Below, in pieces: positions 26,141 through 35,641 of a DNA stretch of 64,000 nucleotides. Position 1 is the stretch's first letter. Each line of letters begins with the position of its first letter. Both the position numbers and the translations under genes were made by a program. The stretch comes from Terriglobia bacterium (GTDB taxonomy: Bacteria > Acidobacteriota > Terriglobia > Acidiferrales > UBA7541), in NCBI GenBank assembly GCA_020073485.1, contig JAIQFB010000001.1:124001-188000 (forward strand), in the 5' to 3' direction. The notes beneath the pieces are model-generated. The model was not told the origin of the DNA. It ran no database searches and worked only from the letters and a program-made list of their open reading frames with translations.

Positions 26141-27297
26141 GCCCTGAACTCCTGTATGGCCCGGATGACGGTCGCGGCTTGTGATTCGGACAGATGCGGA
26201 CCGATCGGCAGGCTCAAAACTTCTTCGTGAATGCGCTCGGAAATCGGCAGGCTGCCCGGCCGCATGGCCATGTCCTTATAGGCGTTCTGTAGGTGCGGAG
26301 GGATGGGATAGTGGATGAGCGCGCCGATGCCGGATTTTTCCAGATGCTGGCGCAGCGCGTCCCGCCGTTTCGACCGCACGACGAATAGATGATGCACCGG
26401 GTCCGCCCACTCCGGAACGTAGGGAAGAACCAGCCCGGAATGTGCAAGCCCTTCGTGATACTGCGCGGCGATCGCGCGCCTGCGGGCGTTCCAATTGTCC
26501 AGGCGCCGGAGCTTTACGCGAAGAATGGCGGCCTGGATTTCGTCGAGGCGGCTGTTGACGCCTTTGACCTCGTTCAGGTACTTGATGCGCGACCCGTAAT
26601 TCCGCAGGACGCGAACGCGGTCGGCCAGGTCGTCGCTGTTGGTGGTGACGGCTCCGCCGTCGCCCAGCGCGCCCAGATTTTTCCCGGGATAAAAACTCCA
26701 TCCGGCGATGTTTCCCAGTCCGCCCGTGCGCTTTCCTTTGTAGCGCGCGCCGTGGGCCTGCGCGGCGTCCTCCAGAATCCACAAATCGTGTTTCGCCGCG
26801 ATTTCCTTGATCCGGCCGATGTCCGCGGGCTGCCCGTAGAGATGGACGGGGAGAATTCCCTTCGTGTGTTTCGTGATAGCCGCTTCGATTTTTTCCGGAT
26901 CGATGTTGTAGGTACGCTCGTCCGGCTCGACCGGCACGGGGCGCGCGCCGCAATAGCTGACCGCGAGCCAGGTGGCGATGTACGTGTTGCCCGGCACGAT
27001 CACTTCGTCCCCGGCGCGAACGCCAAGGGCTTTCAGCGACAGCACCAGCGCGTCGAGTCCGTTGCCGACGCCGATGCAGTGCTTGACTCCGGCATACTCG
27101 GCAAACTCGCTCTCAAAGGCTTCGAGTTCCTTGCCCAGCAGGTAGTAGCCGCTGTCGAGCACGCGAGCGACGGCCGAGTCGATCTCCTCGCGGAGCTCGC
27201 ACGTGGCTGCCTGCAAGTCCAAAAACGGAACGTTACTTTTGATTTCGGAAGGCTTTGAGGAAGGCCTTGTAACTTCGGTAGTAGTCCGATTCGTCAT
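26137..27297 (-). CDS. fdtB: DegT/DnrJ/EryC1-family sugar aminotransferase, FdtB/QdtB-like
   Basis: 386 residues. The N-terminal [45 protein letters not shown] and the PLP-lysine motif [16 protein letters not shown] are all present. Its partner upstream is an FdtA-like ketoisomerase, which points to a dTDP-3-keto-6-deoxyhexose 3-aminotransferase (FdtB/QdtB type). The start codon lies inside the fdtA-like gene (65-nt overlap), with GGAGG placed immediately before it, so the overlap appears genuine. No matching FdtC-type N-acetyltransferase was identified next to it. Confidence 0.88.
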   Translation of the reverse strand: MTNRTTTEVTRPSSKPSEIKSNVPFLDLQAATCELREEIDSAVARVLDSGYYLLGKELEAFESEFAEYAGVKHCIGVGNGLDALVLSLKALGVRAGDEVIVPGNTYIATWLAVSYCGARPVPVEPDERTYNIDPEKIEAAITKHTKGILPVHLYGQPADIGRIKEIAAKHDLWILEDAAQAHGARYKGKRTGGLGNIAGWSFYPGKNLGALGDGGAVTTNSDDLADRVRVLRNYGSRIKYLNEVKGVNSRLDEIQAAILRVKLRRLDNWNARRRAIAAQYHEGLAHSGLVLPYVPEWADPVHHLFVVRSKRRDALRQHLEKSGIGALIHYPIPPHLQNAYKDMAMRPGSLPISERIHEEVLSLPIGPHLSESQAATVIRAIQEFRA

Positions 27298-27646
27298 ATT
27301 CCTCCGAGGCTAAAACCACGCAAATCGATCCCGAGGAAAAATCCTCGAGTTCGCGCCAGACCATGCGCGGGATGTACAGCCCGTAGTGCGGGCGGTTCAA
27401 AAAGAATTTCCGGCGCTTGCGGCCGTCGTCGATCACGACGGTGAAACTTCCGGAAGCGGCAATCACGAATTGCTCGAGTTTCTTGTGCGCGTGGCCGCCG
27501 CGCATGGCGCCCGCGGGGACGTCGTACAGGTAGTACACGCGCTTCACCGCGAAGGGAATGTGGCGATTGCCTTCGATGAAGGTGAGGTTTCCCCGTTGAT
27601 CGGTGATCTTGGGGAGGTTGATGACCCGGGCGGTTTTCGGCGGCAT
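27233..27646 (-). CDS. fdtA: dTDP-4-oxo-6-deoxyglucose 3,4-ketoisomerase (cupin), FdtA/QdtA-like
   Basis: 137 residues, the usual size. [20 protein letters not shown] and [24 protein letters not shown] mark the FdtA/QdtA/WxcM cupin family; the RGGHAHKK histidines are the catalytic region. [19 protein letters not shown] at the C-terminus is also conserved. The enzyme shifts the keto group of dTDP-4-keto-6-deoxyglucose from C4 to C3 before transamination. Its substrate is made by RfbB, encoded about 29 kb away in this window. Whether the product is the galacto (Fuc3N) or gluco (Qui3N) form cannot be told by eye. Confidence 0.9.
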   Translation of the reverse strand: MPPKTARVINLPKITDQRGNLTFIEGNRHIPFAVKRVYYLYDVPAGAMRGGHAHKKLEQFVIAASGSFTVVIDDGRKRRKFFLNRPHYGLYIPRMVWRELEDFSSGSICVVLASEEYDESDYYRSYKAFLKAFRNQK

Positions 27647-27882
27647 CTTTAGAGTATCCTCTTGTCAGAATTGCGGCGCGAGCTGGCAATCATGGTTGGC
27701 TCAGGCCTATTGCTCGGTTCCGATCCATTATGATTCCATACCGAGGAATTGAGGGAAACGCCGGATGGAACGCTTCCCGGCGCTTGCCATGAATCCAAAC
27801 AGTCAATGCACTTGAAAAGTGCGCGAAAAACATGGCGGATCAAAACGACGCTTGCGCGTGCGCAATTGAAATTTGTGGCGTG

Positions 27883-28899
27883 CTACTGAGTAAGCTCGGC
27901 ACCGTGGCTTGCGTCGCTTCCCTCGCGTAGCATCGTAATTCGAGTGGCCAAATGGGGCGCCAGGCGCGCGAGCACCCATTTGAGGGCGATGCCGGGGGTG
28001 AGGCCGTATCGCGCGGCCGTCGAGACCGCTTCCTTGGCCTTCGCATAGTTTCTATTCTTGAGATGCAAGTTGGTCCACTTGCTGTAGTGCCCCTGCAGAT
28101 TGGCGCGCACCGCTTGCCTGACGGCATCCGCGGAACCCTCGGTGAGTTGCAGCTGTTTCTTTAGGAGGCGCTCCTCCATCTGAAGTCTGAATTCCTCTTT
28201 TTGCCAATTTAAGGCCGGTCCTTCGCGGCGCGTGGGCGAAATCGTTCGATCGATTAACACCATCGGTATGCCGACATAGCAGAATTTCGTCACCAGGGCC
28301 AAGCGAAAAACAAAATCGCAATCCTCGGCATATCGCATCGCGGGATCGAATCCGCCGATTTTACGGACCAGTTCCGTCCGGGCAAGCACGGTTTGGACCC
28401 AGACCGGCTGGTCGTGAAGCAAAAGGCGAACCGGATCGTCGACCATGCCGGTCGTTTTAGCGAAACGTTTCTTCACGGATTCAAACAGTGTGACGTTCTT
28501 CCAGTGAGGGTTGTTCATGAACCAGGCATCGGTGAAACAAACCCCGCACGAGTCTCCGAATGTCTCGATCGCCTTGAACTGCCACTCCAATTTTTGCGGC
28601 AGCCACAGGTCGTCGTTGGCATTGAATGCAATCCAGTCGCCGGTCGCTTGGGCGATGCCGTGATTCAGCGCAATACTTTGCCCTTGATTCTCCTGGCGAA
28701 AGTATTTCACGCGATCACGCCAGGCGGGTTTCTCGGCCATATAGCCGCGGACTGTGTCTTCCACCTCCTGCACCGAGCCGTCATCCACCAGGATGACCTC
28801 CGACACCGGAAGGGTTTGCCCCAAAACGCTCTCGACCACTTGCCGGATGAGGCCCGCGCGGTTATAGAGGGGAATGACAACAGAGATGATCGGATTCAT
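27883..28899 (-). CDS. Glycosyltransferase family 2
   Basis: 338 residues. The GT-A start ISVVIPLYNRAGLIRQVVES and ILVDDGSVQEVED are classic GT2. IAFNANDDLWLPQKLEWQF carries the metal-binding D-D-x pair (NDD), and MRYAEDCDFVFRL is the ED catalytic-base region. It would add one sugar of the repeat unit from a nucleotide sugar at the cytoplasmic face of the membrane. It is separated by 236 nt from fdtA downstream and by 411 nt from the beta-helix gene upstream, so it may have its own transcript start. Confidence 0.9.
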   Translation of the reverse strand: MNPIISVVIPLYNRAGLIRQVVESVLGQTLPVSEVILVDDGSVQEVEDTVRGYMAEKPAWRDRVKYFRQENQGQSIALNHGIAQATGDWIAFNANDDLWLPQKLEWQFKAIETFGDSCGVCFTDAWFMNNPHWKNVTLFESVKKRFAKTTGMVDDPVRLLLHDQPVWVQTVLARTELVRKIGGFDPAMRYAEDCDFVFRLALVTKFCYVGIPMVLIDRTISPTRREGPALNWQKEEFRLQMEERLLKKQLQLTEGSADAVRQAVRANLQGHYSKWTNLHLKNRNYAKAKEAVSTAARYGLTPGIALKWVLARLAPHLATRITMLREGSDASHGAELTQ

Positions 28900-29310
28900 G
28901 GATTTGTCTCTTCCGGGAAGGCAAGCTTTCCGAATTCTTCAAAATGCCCGCCGCCTGTTACGCGCGGATCCAAGGCTCTTACGCTCGTGGATTGCATGCC
29001 GTGTGGCGTTCGGCTTTCCTGGCAAGCCAGCCTAGTTTCGGCCGGAACGTGGCCAGTAGGCGTCGTGTTTGCGCTTTCAGGAAGCGGTGGAGGTAATTTG
29101 ACTATCCCAAATCATGCTGGTGTGCGAAGTGGACAAACGCCCATGCGTCCTTCGCTGGCAACTGCCCGCTTTCATCCCGCATTGGTTGAGGGATCGTGTT
29201 GCCAAACAACTTCAGGCATCCATGCGCATGGCTTCCTAGCCCTGCCGGCGTAGCGCATGGATCGCCCGATTTGCTCGGAAAGCCCTTGGGACCGCGGTCC
29301 CCTCATGACC
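28900..29310. other. 411-nt intergenic region, nothing recognised
   Basis: Lies between the beta-helix protein gene (ending at 29311) and the GT2 start. The only structure noted is a perfect 14-nt palindrome, GGGACCGCGGTCCC at 29288-29301, just after the beta-helix stop codon, which could be part of a terminator. Open frames here lack ribosome-binding sites and family features. Confidence 0.5.
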
Positions 29311-30780
29311 TCACTGAATCGAGACCACATGCAAGTTTTGAGGTACGGGAGGCAAGGAAGACGATGTTCCGGACAGTTGCAGAGCGCCAATGTCCCAAAT
29401 GCCGCTGGACCCGCGCGTTGTGCCCAGCATGTCCGTATTGAAGGGAGACGCCACCTGCACCCCCGTGTTGGTATCCGCGGTCAGCATGAATCCCGCAACC
29501 GTGCTTGCCGCCGGGTTGACAAACGGGTTTGTGCTGCTGGAGTAACTGTGCGCTCCGTTGTCGCCCTTGCCGCCGCTGACCTGATAGTAGGCGTTGTAGT
29601 CATACGTGCCGGCTGCACCCGCGCCTGCTCCGCATTCGCTCGAATTGAAGTTGTACCAAATGTTGTTATAAGCCTGTACCGTCGCCAGGACCATCGGGCT
29701 GTTAATTTCGTAGACCACTGTAGTGCAATTTTGCGAGGAAGCTAGACCCGGGCTGGTGATGGTGTTGTTGTAGAACCGAAGGATTCCCGAGGTGTTGGCA
29801 ACGCTGTAAAGGCCGATGATCCCGTTATCCAGCCCAACCCAGCTGTCTCCCCGCCATTTGGCGATCCAAGCGGCATCCCAAAAGAAGAGATTTCCATAGA
29901 TATCCCATTCCGTAAAATTAGCGTTACCTCCCGCCGCGTCCGTGATCACGCCGCTGGATTGGATGTCCTGCCACACGTCGTACTTGGCCGTAAAGGTGGC
30001 TGCGGTGTGCTGAATTCCCTGACAGTGGGCAAAACTACCGGAGATGTTGGCGTGTCCAGCGTCGTTGTACGCAATCCAGTCATAGGACAACACAAGATTG
30101 GCGGCGTTTCCGGAATTGAAGGAAAGTGTGTCGCATCCGGCGGAATGGACATAAGAGTGGTCAATGGTGGTGTTGTTGCATGTTTGATAACAATAAATGC
30201 CTTCGTCCGAAAAGTTTCCACCCTTAACTTCGGTATTCGAGCCGAGAACATCAACGTATTCCAGCAGATAATTCGTGCAGGTGCCCGAGCCGTTGCATAG
30301 GAACAGGGCCTGGCCCGCGGCAGGGCTGCTGCCAACGGCCGGATTCACAAACTTGATGGTGTAACAGGCATCGTTGTTTGAAGGATAGGAACATCCGGGG
30401 ACAGCCTGCCCATTGATCGTCCAGTAGCTCGTGCTGAATTGGCTGGAACCCCCGCTCAGCAAAGCCTGCCCTTGAAAGCTGTCGCTCCATCCGGTCGAGG
30501 TCCCATGGTCCCCGGTCCCGCCGATTGCCCCGCGGATTTCGATCGTGGATGTGCCACTGGTGGATGTGCTGAACGTAAAGGTTCCATAGCTTCCAGCGGC
30601 AATGTAATAGACGTCCCCGCGCGTCCAGGACACCTGGGACAACGAAGACCAGGCATTGGTCCAGTCGGTGCCATTATTCGCCCCGCTGGCTCCGGAGCGG
30701 ATATAGTGATTGGCTGCAAATGCGTTCGTTCCGGCAAGCACAAAAACCAGCATCAGTAAAACTAAAATTCTCTTTGTCAT
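29311..30780 (-). CDS. Secreted right-handed beta-helix repeat protein
   Basis: 489 residues from the ATG at 30780; a GTG at 30828 adds 16 non-signal residues and was left out. The signal peptide is MTKRILVLLMLVFVLAGTNA followed by FAANHYIRSGA. The body is rich in Asn, Ser, Thr and Gly with short strand-turn repeats (YLLEYVDVLGSN, TTIDHSYVHSAG, LVLSYDWIAYND), as in polysaccharide-binding or lyase-like parallel beta-helices. It ends with SGIWDIGALQL and a short Pro-rich tail (LPPVPQNLHVV). Its place inside the EPS series suggests it binds or trims the polymer outside the inner membrane. No catalytic residues could be assigned. Confidence 0.78.
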   Translation of the reverse strand: MTKRILVLLMLVFVLAGTNAFAANHYIRSGASGANNGTDWTNAWSSLSQVSWTRGDVYYIAAGSYGTFTFSTSTSGTSTIEIRGAIGGTGDHGTSTGWSDSFQGQALLSGGSSQFSTSYWTINGQAVPGCSYPSNNDACYTIKFVNPAVGSSPAAGQALFLCNGSGTCTNYLLEYVDVLGSNTEVKGGNFSDEGIYCYQTCNNTTIDHSYVHSAGCDTLSFNSGNAANLVLSYDWIAYNDAGHANISGSFAHCQGIQHTAATFTAKYDVWQDIQSSGVITDAAGGNANFTEWDIYGNLFFWDAAWIAKWRGDSWVGLDNGIIGLYSVANTSGILRFYNNTITSPGLASSQNCTTVVYEINSPMVLATVQAYNNIWYNFNSSECGAGAGAAGTYDYNAYYQVSGGKGDNGAHSYSSSTNPFVNPAASTVAGFMLTADTNTGVQVASPFNTDMLGTTRGSSGIWDIGALQLSGTSSSLPPVPQNLHVVSIQ

Positions 30781-30859
30781 TCTCGCTACCTGTCTTCCTT
30801 TGCGCTGAATGCGTGCGTCATTTCCCACTTGTGTTATCCCACGCTCCCAAATGAAGCGT

Positions 30860-30878
30860 CTACTGCACCAAAGGACAG
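30860..30878 (-). promoter_or_regulatory. Shared upstream motif (CTGTCCTT...CAGTAG), short-spacer form
   Basis: On the - strand CTGTCCTT (30878-30871) and CAGTAG (30865-30860) are separated by 5 nt, 80 nt upstream of the beta-helix start. The same two blocks, 16 nt apart, precede both Ig/FN3 lipoprotein genes (60121-60150 and 63019-63048). In this copy TACTG-N10-CAGTA forms a perfect dyad. A regulator site is inferred. Confidence 0.45.
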
Positions 30879-30928
30879 TACATGGCCAGTTTTTCGGTTC
30901 AGGGGCGCGGCAGTCATGCCAGGAGGCG

Positions 30929-32125
30929 CTAGGTGGCCCCGCCGACCGTTCCGGGCTGCTCGGGTTTCATGATGCGGTCGCGCCACATCCGCTTGACCTT
31001 CACCAGGAGGCTCGTCTTTCCCAGGATTTCCTGCGCCCAGTGATTCAGCCATGCGGTGGGCATGCGCAGCAGGTTGATGCCGATCCCTTTCCAGGAGGGC
31101 GCGAAAATATAAATGGAGGATTCCTGCCATTCCTGGTTCGCCAGCACGGTCTTGTATTGCGCGTCCCCAAATCCGAAATCGATCTGCTGCGCGCGGTCCT
31201 CGCTCTTTTCGCCGCAAAAATATTCCACCACGTGCATGATCAGATAGATCCCGGGGGAATGTTTGCCGTAGGCCGGATCGTAGCCCATGCTGTCGCTGCA
31301 AAAACTATTTTGGTAGAGCTTGCCGATCCAGAACGCGACGGGTTTGTCCCCGATATACAGGACGAAGGCGCGCAGCCAGCCCTTGGCGATTTCCAGTTGC
31401 AGGCGCTCGCGCATCGCCGCGCTGGTATCGAATCCGACGCCCAGGCCCCGCTGGTAGGTTTTGGCCGCGACCTGCTCGATATCCCGCATCATCTCGTCGA
31501 AGTCCGCGGCGCCGCGAAAGGTGCGGATTCTCGCCTGGCCCGGAAATTCGGCGGCAAACTTTTTCAATTTCGATTTCAAGGTCGTCCGCGATTTCTTGGA
31601 GAGAGCCGCGTAAACACCGTCCATGTTCATGGGCAGGGCCATGGACCGGTGCATGGTGGCGGACGTGCCGTGATCGCGGCATAAGAATCCCGGCATGGTT
31701 AGGCCGAGCTCCGACAGCGGCGATTCGAGACGGGCATGGCCCAACATGGCGGCGTCCGCCTCGTTCCGTTTCAGTGAATCGATGACTTCCTGGACCAGGG
31801 CTGTGGTGTTTTCCTCGGACGCGTCGCCCAACAATCCCTTGTAAATGAAAGTGAGGACCCGGGCTTTTGGTTTCAGGAGCGTCTTATATCCGAATTTTAA
31901 ATCGATTCGCCCTTTCTCGAGACGTCCGACGAGCAGGGCCCGGGGCTTTTCTCCCCGGTACAGCACGATGACATAGGGGCTCACTTCTCCGGGCATCGAG
32001 CGAAGAATGGTCAGGTAAAAATCGATATCCGAATTCGGATGGCTGTGCCAGGCCGACCACACCTCGCGGATTTTCTCAATCCCGGCAAAATCCCGAATGA
32101 TGCGAAGCCGCAACCCCTCAGCCAT
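30929..32125 (-). CDS. GNAT/FemAB-like acyltransferase (Acetyltransf_6 type)
   Basis: 398 residues. It starts LRIIRDFAGIEKIREVWSAW and has SKKSRTTLKSKLKKFAAEFP, then GWLRAFVLYIGDKPVAFWIGK, SDSMGYDPAYGKHSPGIYLI and IDFGFGDAQYKT. This is the order of conserved blocks in BioF2/FemAB-like GNAT proteins found in EPS loci. The probable role is acyl or aminoacyl transfer to a sugar of the polymer. It follows the ligase/polymerase gene by 74 nt. It is only distantly similar to the other FemAB-like protein at 20550. Confidence 0.8.
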   Translation of the reverse strand: MAEGLRLRIIRDFAGIEKIREVWSAWHSHPNSDIDFYLTILRSMPGEVSPYVIVLYRGEKPRALLVGRLEKGRIDLKFGYKTLLKPKARVLTFIYKGLLGDASEENTTALVQEVIDSLKRNEADAAMLGHARLESPLSELGLTMPGFLCRDHGTSATMHRSMALPMNMDGVYAALSKKSRTTLKSKLKKFAAEFPGQARIRTFRGAADFDEMMRDIEQVAAKTYQRGLGVGFDTSAAMRERLQLEIAKGWLRAFVLYIGDKPVAFWIGKLYQNSFCSDSMGYDPAYGKHSPGIYLIMHVVEYFCGEKSEDRAQQIDFGFGDAQYKTVLANQEWQESSIYIFAPSWKGIGINLLRMPTAWLNHWAQEILGKTSLLVKVKRMWRDRIMKPEQPGTVGGAT

Positions 32126-32199
32126 TTGCTAAATTGCCTTTCCCAGGAAGAATTTCGGATAGCGATATGAGTCGATAGCTTTCTTGTTTCGCGGCACGT

Positions 32200-33600
32200 C
32201 TACCGCAATACCTCGGCCAGGCGCCTTTCCATGACGGGACTCTCCGTCGCAGGCTCTTCCGCGACCGCGCCTTCCTTCTCAAGCAGGCCCGGGTAAATCA
32301 TGGCCATGGCTATCACGATCCATGCCATGTAGCTTTGCTGTCCCCAACCCAATATAGCTACGTTCGTCATCAGAAAAACAAACGCGCAGATATTCACGAA
32401 CAGGACCACGCAGGGAAGATTCGCCGGCTTGGGAATCTTCAGGGAATATCGAAACGCCTTGTACCCCGCGATCAAGAAAACGGAAATGGCCAGAAGAAAA
32501 CCAACGTATCCCGTCTCGATCATCAATTGGGCGATGGAACTGTCGCAACTCTCAAACGGCACGATCTGGCCCTGAAACAACCCTTTCCATCCCAGGAAGA
32601 AAAAGGATTCCGGGCCATACCCCCAGAGGGCTCGCCAGAAATCGTGATTCAGATGCAGGAAGGCCTGGTCATACAGAGCGTACCTCCACTCATAGGAGCT
32701 TCCCTGCACCGATTCCGGAGTCAGCGTCTGGCTATAGAGATTCGCAATAGTTTCCCAGATTCCCGGCCGGGCAAGCAATGCAATCACGGCGAGTGCGCCA
32801 ATCCACATGACGTATCGCCGTATCTGCCTTCCCCCGCTTAAAAGCACTACGGCCATCGAAAGGGCCGCTGCCAGCCAGGGACCGCGGCTGGTTGTCTTAT
32901 AGAGGTTTAAAATCATCAGCATGGTGGCCGTCCAGAGAAACACCTTCTGCTTGGCCGTCTTGGAGACGCTGATCAGGTAGAGACCCATGGGAATGGTCAT
33001 TGCCAGGGCCGCTCCAAACAAAATGGCGTGTCCAAACGTCGTTTGCACCCTATCGCTGCGATCCGGCACTGCCCCCAAGAGATTCGCGAACCGGTGATAA
33101 ACCTCGGGGAACAAGCCCATCACGCTCCAGTTCCAATAGGTTTCCGCAATGCCGAGCAGGGAGCAGACCACCATGGAGGCCACGAAACCGTACATGATCT
33201 TGCGGACGGTTTCGGTCCGGGTGATGCTCTTGGCGAAAATGTAGTAGATCAGAAAGAAATCGAAAAACTCGGAGAGGACCGATTTGATGCTGGTCACGAA
33301 CACGACCGAAAACGCCGAAGCGATCAGCATCCAGGCCATCAGGAAAAAGATGGTATTTCTCAGCGGAAGCTTTCCCCTTTCCTTGGCCTCGCTGGAAAAC
33401 ACATACAGCAGGAAGGTCAGGATGACGATCAGGCGCTGCGTGGTCAGGTCGAAATATCCCGTCAAAGTGACCTGGGATTCATAGGGGAACAGCATCAATA
33501 GAAACGCGATCAGGGGCAGCGTGCGCTCCAGCCCCTTCAGAAAGGCGCATCCCAGAATCAGGCAGATGACGACGGCGTCGATAATGAGAACGAGGGTCAT
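32200..33600 (-). CDS. O-antigen ligase/Wzy-type polymerase family membrane protein
   Basis: 466 residues with about 10-12 hydrophobic segments. The start MTLVLIIDAVVICLILGCAF is a membrane helix. A long periplasmic loop after the central helices has QGSSYEWRYALYDQAFLH and WGYGPESFFFLGWKG, the place where Wzy_C proteins carry conserved residues. It would polymerise or ligate lipid-linked repeat units in the periplasm. The first 4 nt overlap the end of the membrane-anchored CE4-like gene (ATGA). It cannot be told by sequence whether it is a polymerase or a ligase; the EPS context favours polymerase. Confidence 0.85.
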   Translation of the reverse strand: MTLVLIIDAVVICLILGCAFLKGLERTLPLIAFLLMLFPYESQVTLTGYFDLTTQRLIVILTFLLYVFSSEAKERGKLPLRNTIFFLMAWMLIASAFSVVFVTSIKSVLSEFFDFFLIYYIFAKSITRTETVRKIMYGFVASMVVCSLLGIAETYWNWSVMGLFPEVYHRFANLLGAVPDRSDRVQTTFGHAILFGAALAMTIPMGLYLISVSKTAKQKVFLWTATMLMILNLYKTTSRGPWLAAALSMAVVLLSGGRQIRRYVMWIGALAVIALLARPGIWETIANLYSQTLTPESVQGSSYEWRYALYDQAFLHLNHDFWRALWGYGPESFFFLGWKGLFQGQIVPFESCDSSIAQLMIETGYVGFLLAISVFLIAGYKAFRYSLKIPKPANLPCVVLFVNICAFVFLMTNVAILGWGQQSYMAWIVIAMAMIYPGLLEKEGAVAEEPATESPVMERRLAEVLR

Positions 33601-35630
33601 AGGGTCGTGATCGGTCTTACTTTCTCAGGCGTTTGCCCGTGTTTCGACCGTGATTTCTTCTTGATGAATTTGGCGATCCCCGCAGCCACGGCGGCTAGAA
33701 GCAGGAAGGGGATGATTTTTTCCAGGTAGAGTTCGTACACGTCCAGATCGTGCTTGTAATAGTATTTCGTCAATTTGCGGCCGAACGACCAGGTCGATAG
33801 CGTGGTATCCCGAAATTCCGCCATGCGCCGCACCATCAGTACATAGAGGCTGGTCTTTGAAACGTCGATCGAGGCGAGGTTCAAGTCGTTCTTGTACTCG
33901 ATGAACATGTGGCGGCTGCTCATCGCGGACACGGTGACCTGGAACGCGAGCTCGTCCTGTTTGCGGTCAAAAGCCTGCGGTTTGCCGTCGACTGTGAGCG
34001 AGGCGATTTCGGGCTGAAAATTTTCCTGCTTGGACACCCAGAACGTGGTTTCCCGCGGCGAGGGGTTTTCCAGAGTCAGGTCGCCGGCAAAGGCCCGCAC
34101 ATCCACCCCGCCGTCGTCGCGCCGCCGCTCGACATACAGGTGCTCGACCACGCACTTCATCCCGCACCAGTGAATGTCCGGCTGCATGGCGTTCACTTCG
34201 TCGGCAATCGGGTCGAACGTGGCGATGCCTTCGTCAAACAGCGTTTCATGGCCGTAGACCAGGGCCGGGTTATCCAGAAACAGTTGAATCGCGAGGATCG
34301 CCTTGGGCAGCGGGATCTCCGCAGAATACCGCAGCAAGGTCGGGAAGTTCGAGTAACGCAGCGTCACCGGCCGCAAATAAAACAGGAAATCGTCATCCGG
34401 AGCGGACGAGCCCAGCGGAACGTCCTCGGAATTCGCCGTGGCCAGGTAATTGTATTTTTTCATGGCCGCGAAAGTTTCGTTCGGGGCGATGGCGTGGGGG
34501 AAGACCATCACGCGGTCGTATGGAATCCCGGTCAGATTGGTGAATTGTTCCATTCGCGCAATGCCTTGCTGCAGGTTTGCTACTTGATTCGCCAGCGGCG
34601 CAATGGTGTAGGCGTCGAATTCCCGGTGGTCGTGATTGTTGCCGTGAACGGAAATCGAATAACGGTCGGGATGCTCGCGGAACATGGCGATGATGTCGGG
34701 CTTGTTGCGGTTGTAATTCAGGGGGATGAAGGCGATGGTCGTGTGGAAATTGTGCTTTTCCATTTCGCCGAGCAGCGCATGGTAATTGATGTGTCCATAT
34801 GGTTCGGTGAGAAAAGAGTCATCGAGCGTGAGATTCGCGTAGTGCCCCGGATTGTGCCAGCCCTTGTCGCCCGCGGCGTAACGCACGAACATCATTTCCG
34901 GAGCGACCTCGGAAAAAATGTCGGGCAAGTGCCTGCGGGGAAGTTGCGCAAGCGCTCCCGCGGGATTCATGGCTGCAAGGAAGAAGAAGTCCCCGGATTC
35001 GAGAGGAAGGCGCACAAACACCGGCATGCTCTTTCCGTCGAGATCGGCGGAAAGCACGGCCTGCGCGCCGCCCGCATTGGCCGTAGCGAAACCGCAGGCC
35101 GCTTGAGCGACGGCCGGAAGCGCGACCCCCGAAAGCTGTCTAGTGATCTCCGTTTTTGGGCCCACGACATAGGAAGCATTGGAAACAGTCGGCGGAAGGG
35201 CGCTGCAGCCGGAAAGCTGCTGGGCGGACGACACGGCCAGTTGCCGGAAGTCCGTTGCTGGCGTGATTCCAAAAATCATGATGGGAATGCTCTTTGCACC
35301 GTTGCGCCGCGCAGCGGAGAGTAGTTGCTGCATGGAAACCGATTGCAGTGCCGCGGGAGTGGCCACGACTCCCAGCGTTTCGGTGCTCTCGATTGCTTTC
35401 AGCGCGGCAGCCGAATCCCCGGCGGTCTTTACCAGAACCGAGTTGAGCTTTACGCCGTAAAACTGCGCCGCGATGTCCCAATGCTGCTGACCGGCAGAGG
35501 CGTCCTTGTCCGTTTGCAGGTACACCACATCCCCCGCGGCGCACACACGGGCCAGGCTCAGCAGGAATAGAAAAACCAGCGCAGGGAACACCCTCCGCGT
35601 GATCAATGTCCGCTTGAAAGACTTCTTCAT
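33597..35630 (-). CDS. Large exported, membrane-anchored NodB/CE4-like protein
   Basis: 677 residues from the ATG at 35630, 11 nt after the amidotransferase gene; an upstream extension into that gene was rejected. A signal peptide (RRVFPALVFLFLLSLARVCA) leads to an N-terminal domain of about 200 residues with no recognised family. Next comes a deacetylase-like barrel with HYANLTLDDSFLTEPYG (Asp pair) and RYSISVHGNNHDHREF (HxxxH). A beta-rich region follows, then one C-terminal transmembrane helix (about 645-661, IPFLLLAAVAAGIAKF) and a Lys/Arg-rich cytoplasmic tail. It probably acts on the polymer at the periplasmic face. It is far larger than ordinary CE4 enzymes. Confidence 0.78.
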   Translation of the reverse strand: MKKSFKRTLITRRVFPALVFLFLLSLARVCAAGDVVYLQTDKDASAGQQHWDIAAQFYGVKLNSVLVKTAGDSAAALKAIESTETLGVVATPAALQSVSMQQLLSAARRNGAKSIPIMIFGITPATDFRQLAVSSAQQLSGCSALPPTVSNASYVVGPKTEITRQLSGVALPAVAQAACGFATANAGGAQAVLSADLDGKSMPVFVRLPLESGDFFFLAAMNPAGALAQLPRRHLPDIFSEVAPEMMFVRYAAGDKGWHNPGHYANLTLDDSFLTEPYGHINYHALLGEMEKHNFHTTIAFIPLNYNRNKPDIIAMFREHPDRYSISVHGNNHDHREFDAYTIAPLANQVANLQQGIARMEQFTNLTGIPYDRVMVFPHAIAPNETFAAMKKYNYLATANSEDVPLGSSAPDDDFLFYLRPVTLRYSNFPTLLRYSAEIPLPKAILAIQLFLDNPALVYGHETLFDEGIATFDPIADEVNAMQPDIHWCGMKCVVEHLYVERRRDDGGVDVRAFAGDLTLENPSPRETTFWVSKQENFQPEIASLTVDGKPQAFDRKQDELAFQVTVSAMSSRHMFIEYKNDLNLASIDVSKTSLYVLMVRRMAEFRDTTLSTWSFGRKLTKYYYKHDLDVYELYLEKIIPFLLLAAVAAGIAKFIKKKSRSKHGQTPEKVRPITTL

Positions 35631-35641
35631 GGAATTTTCGT

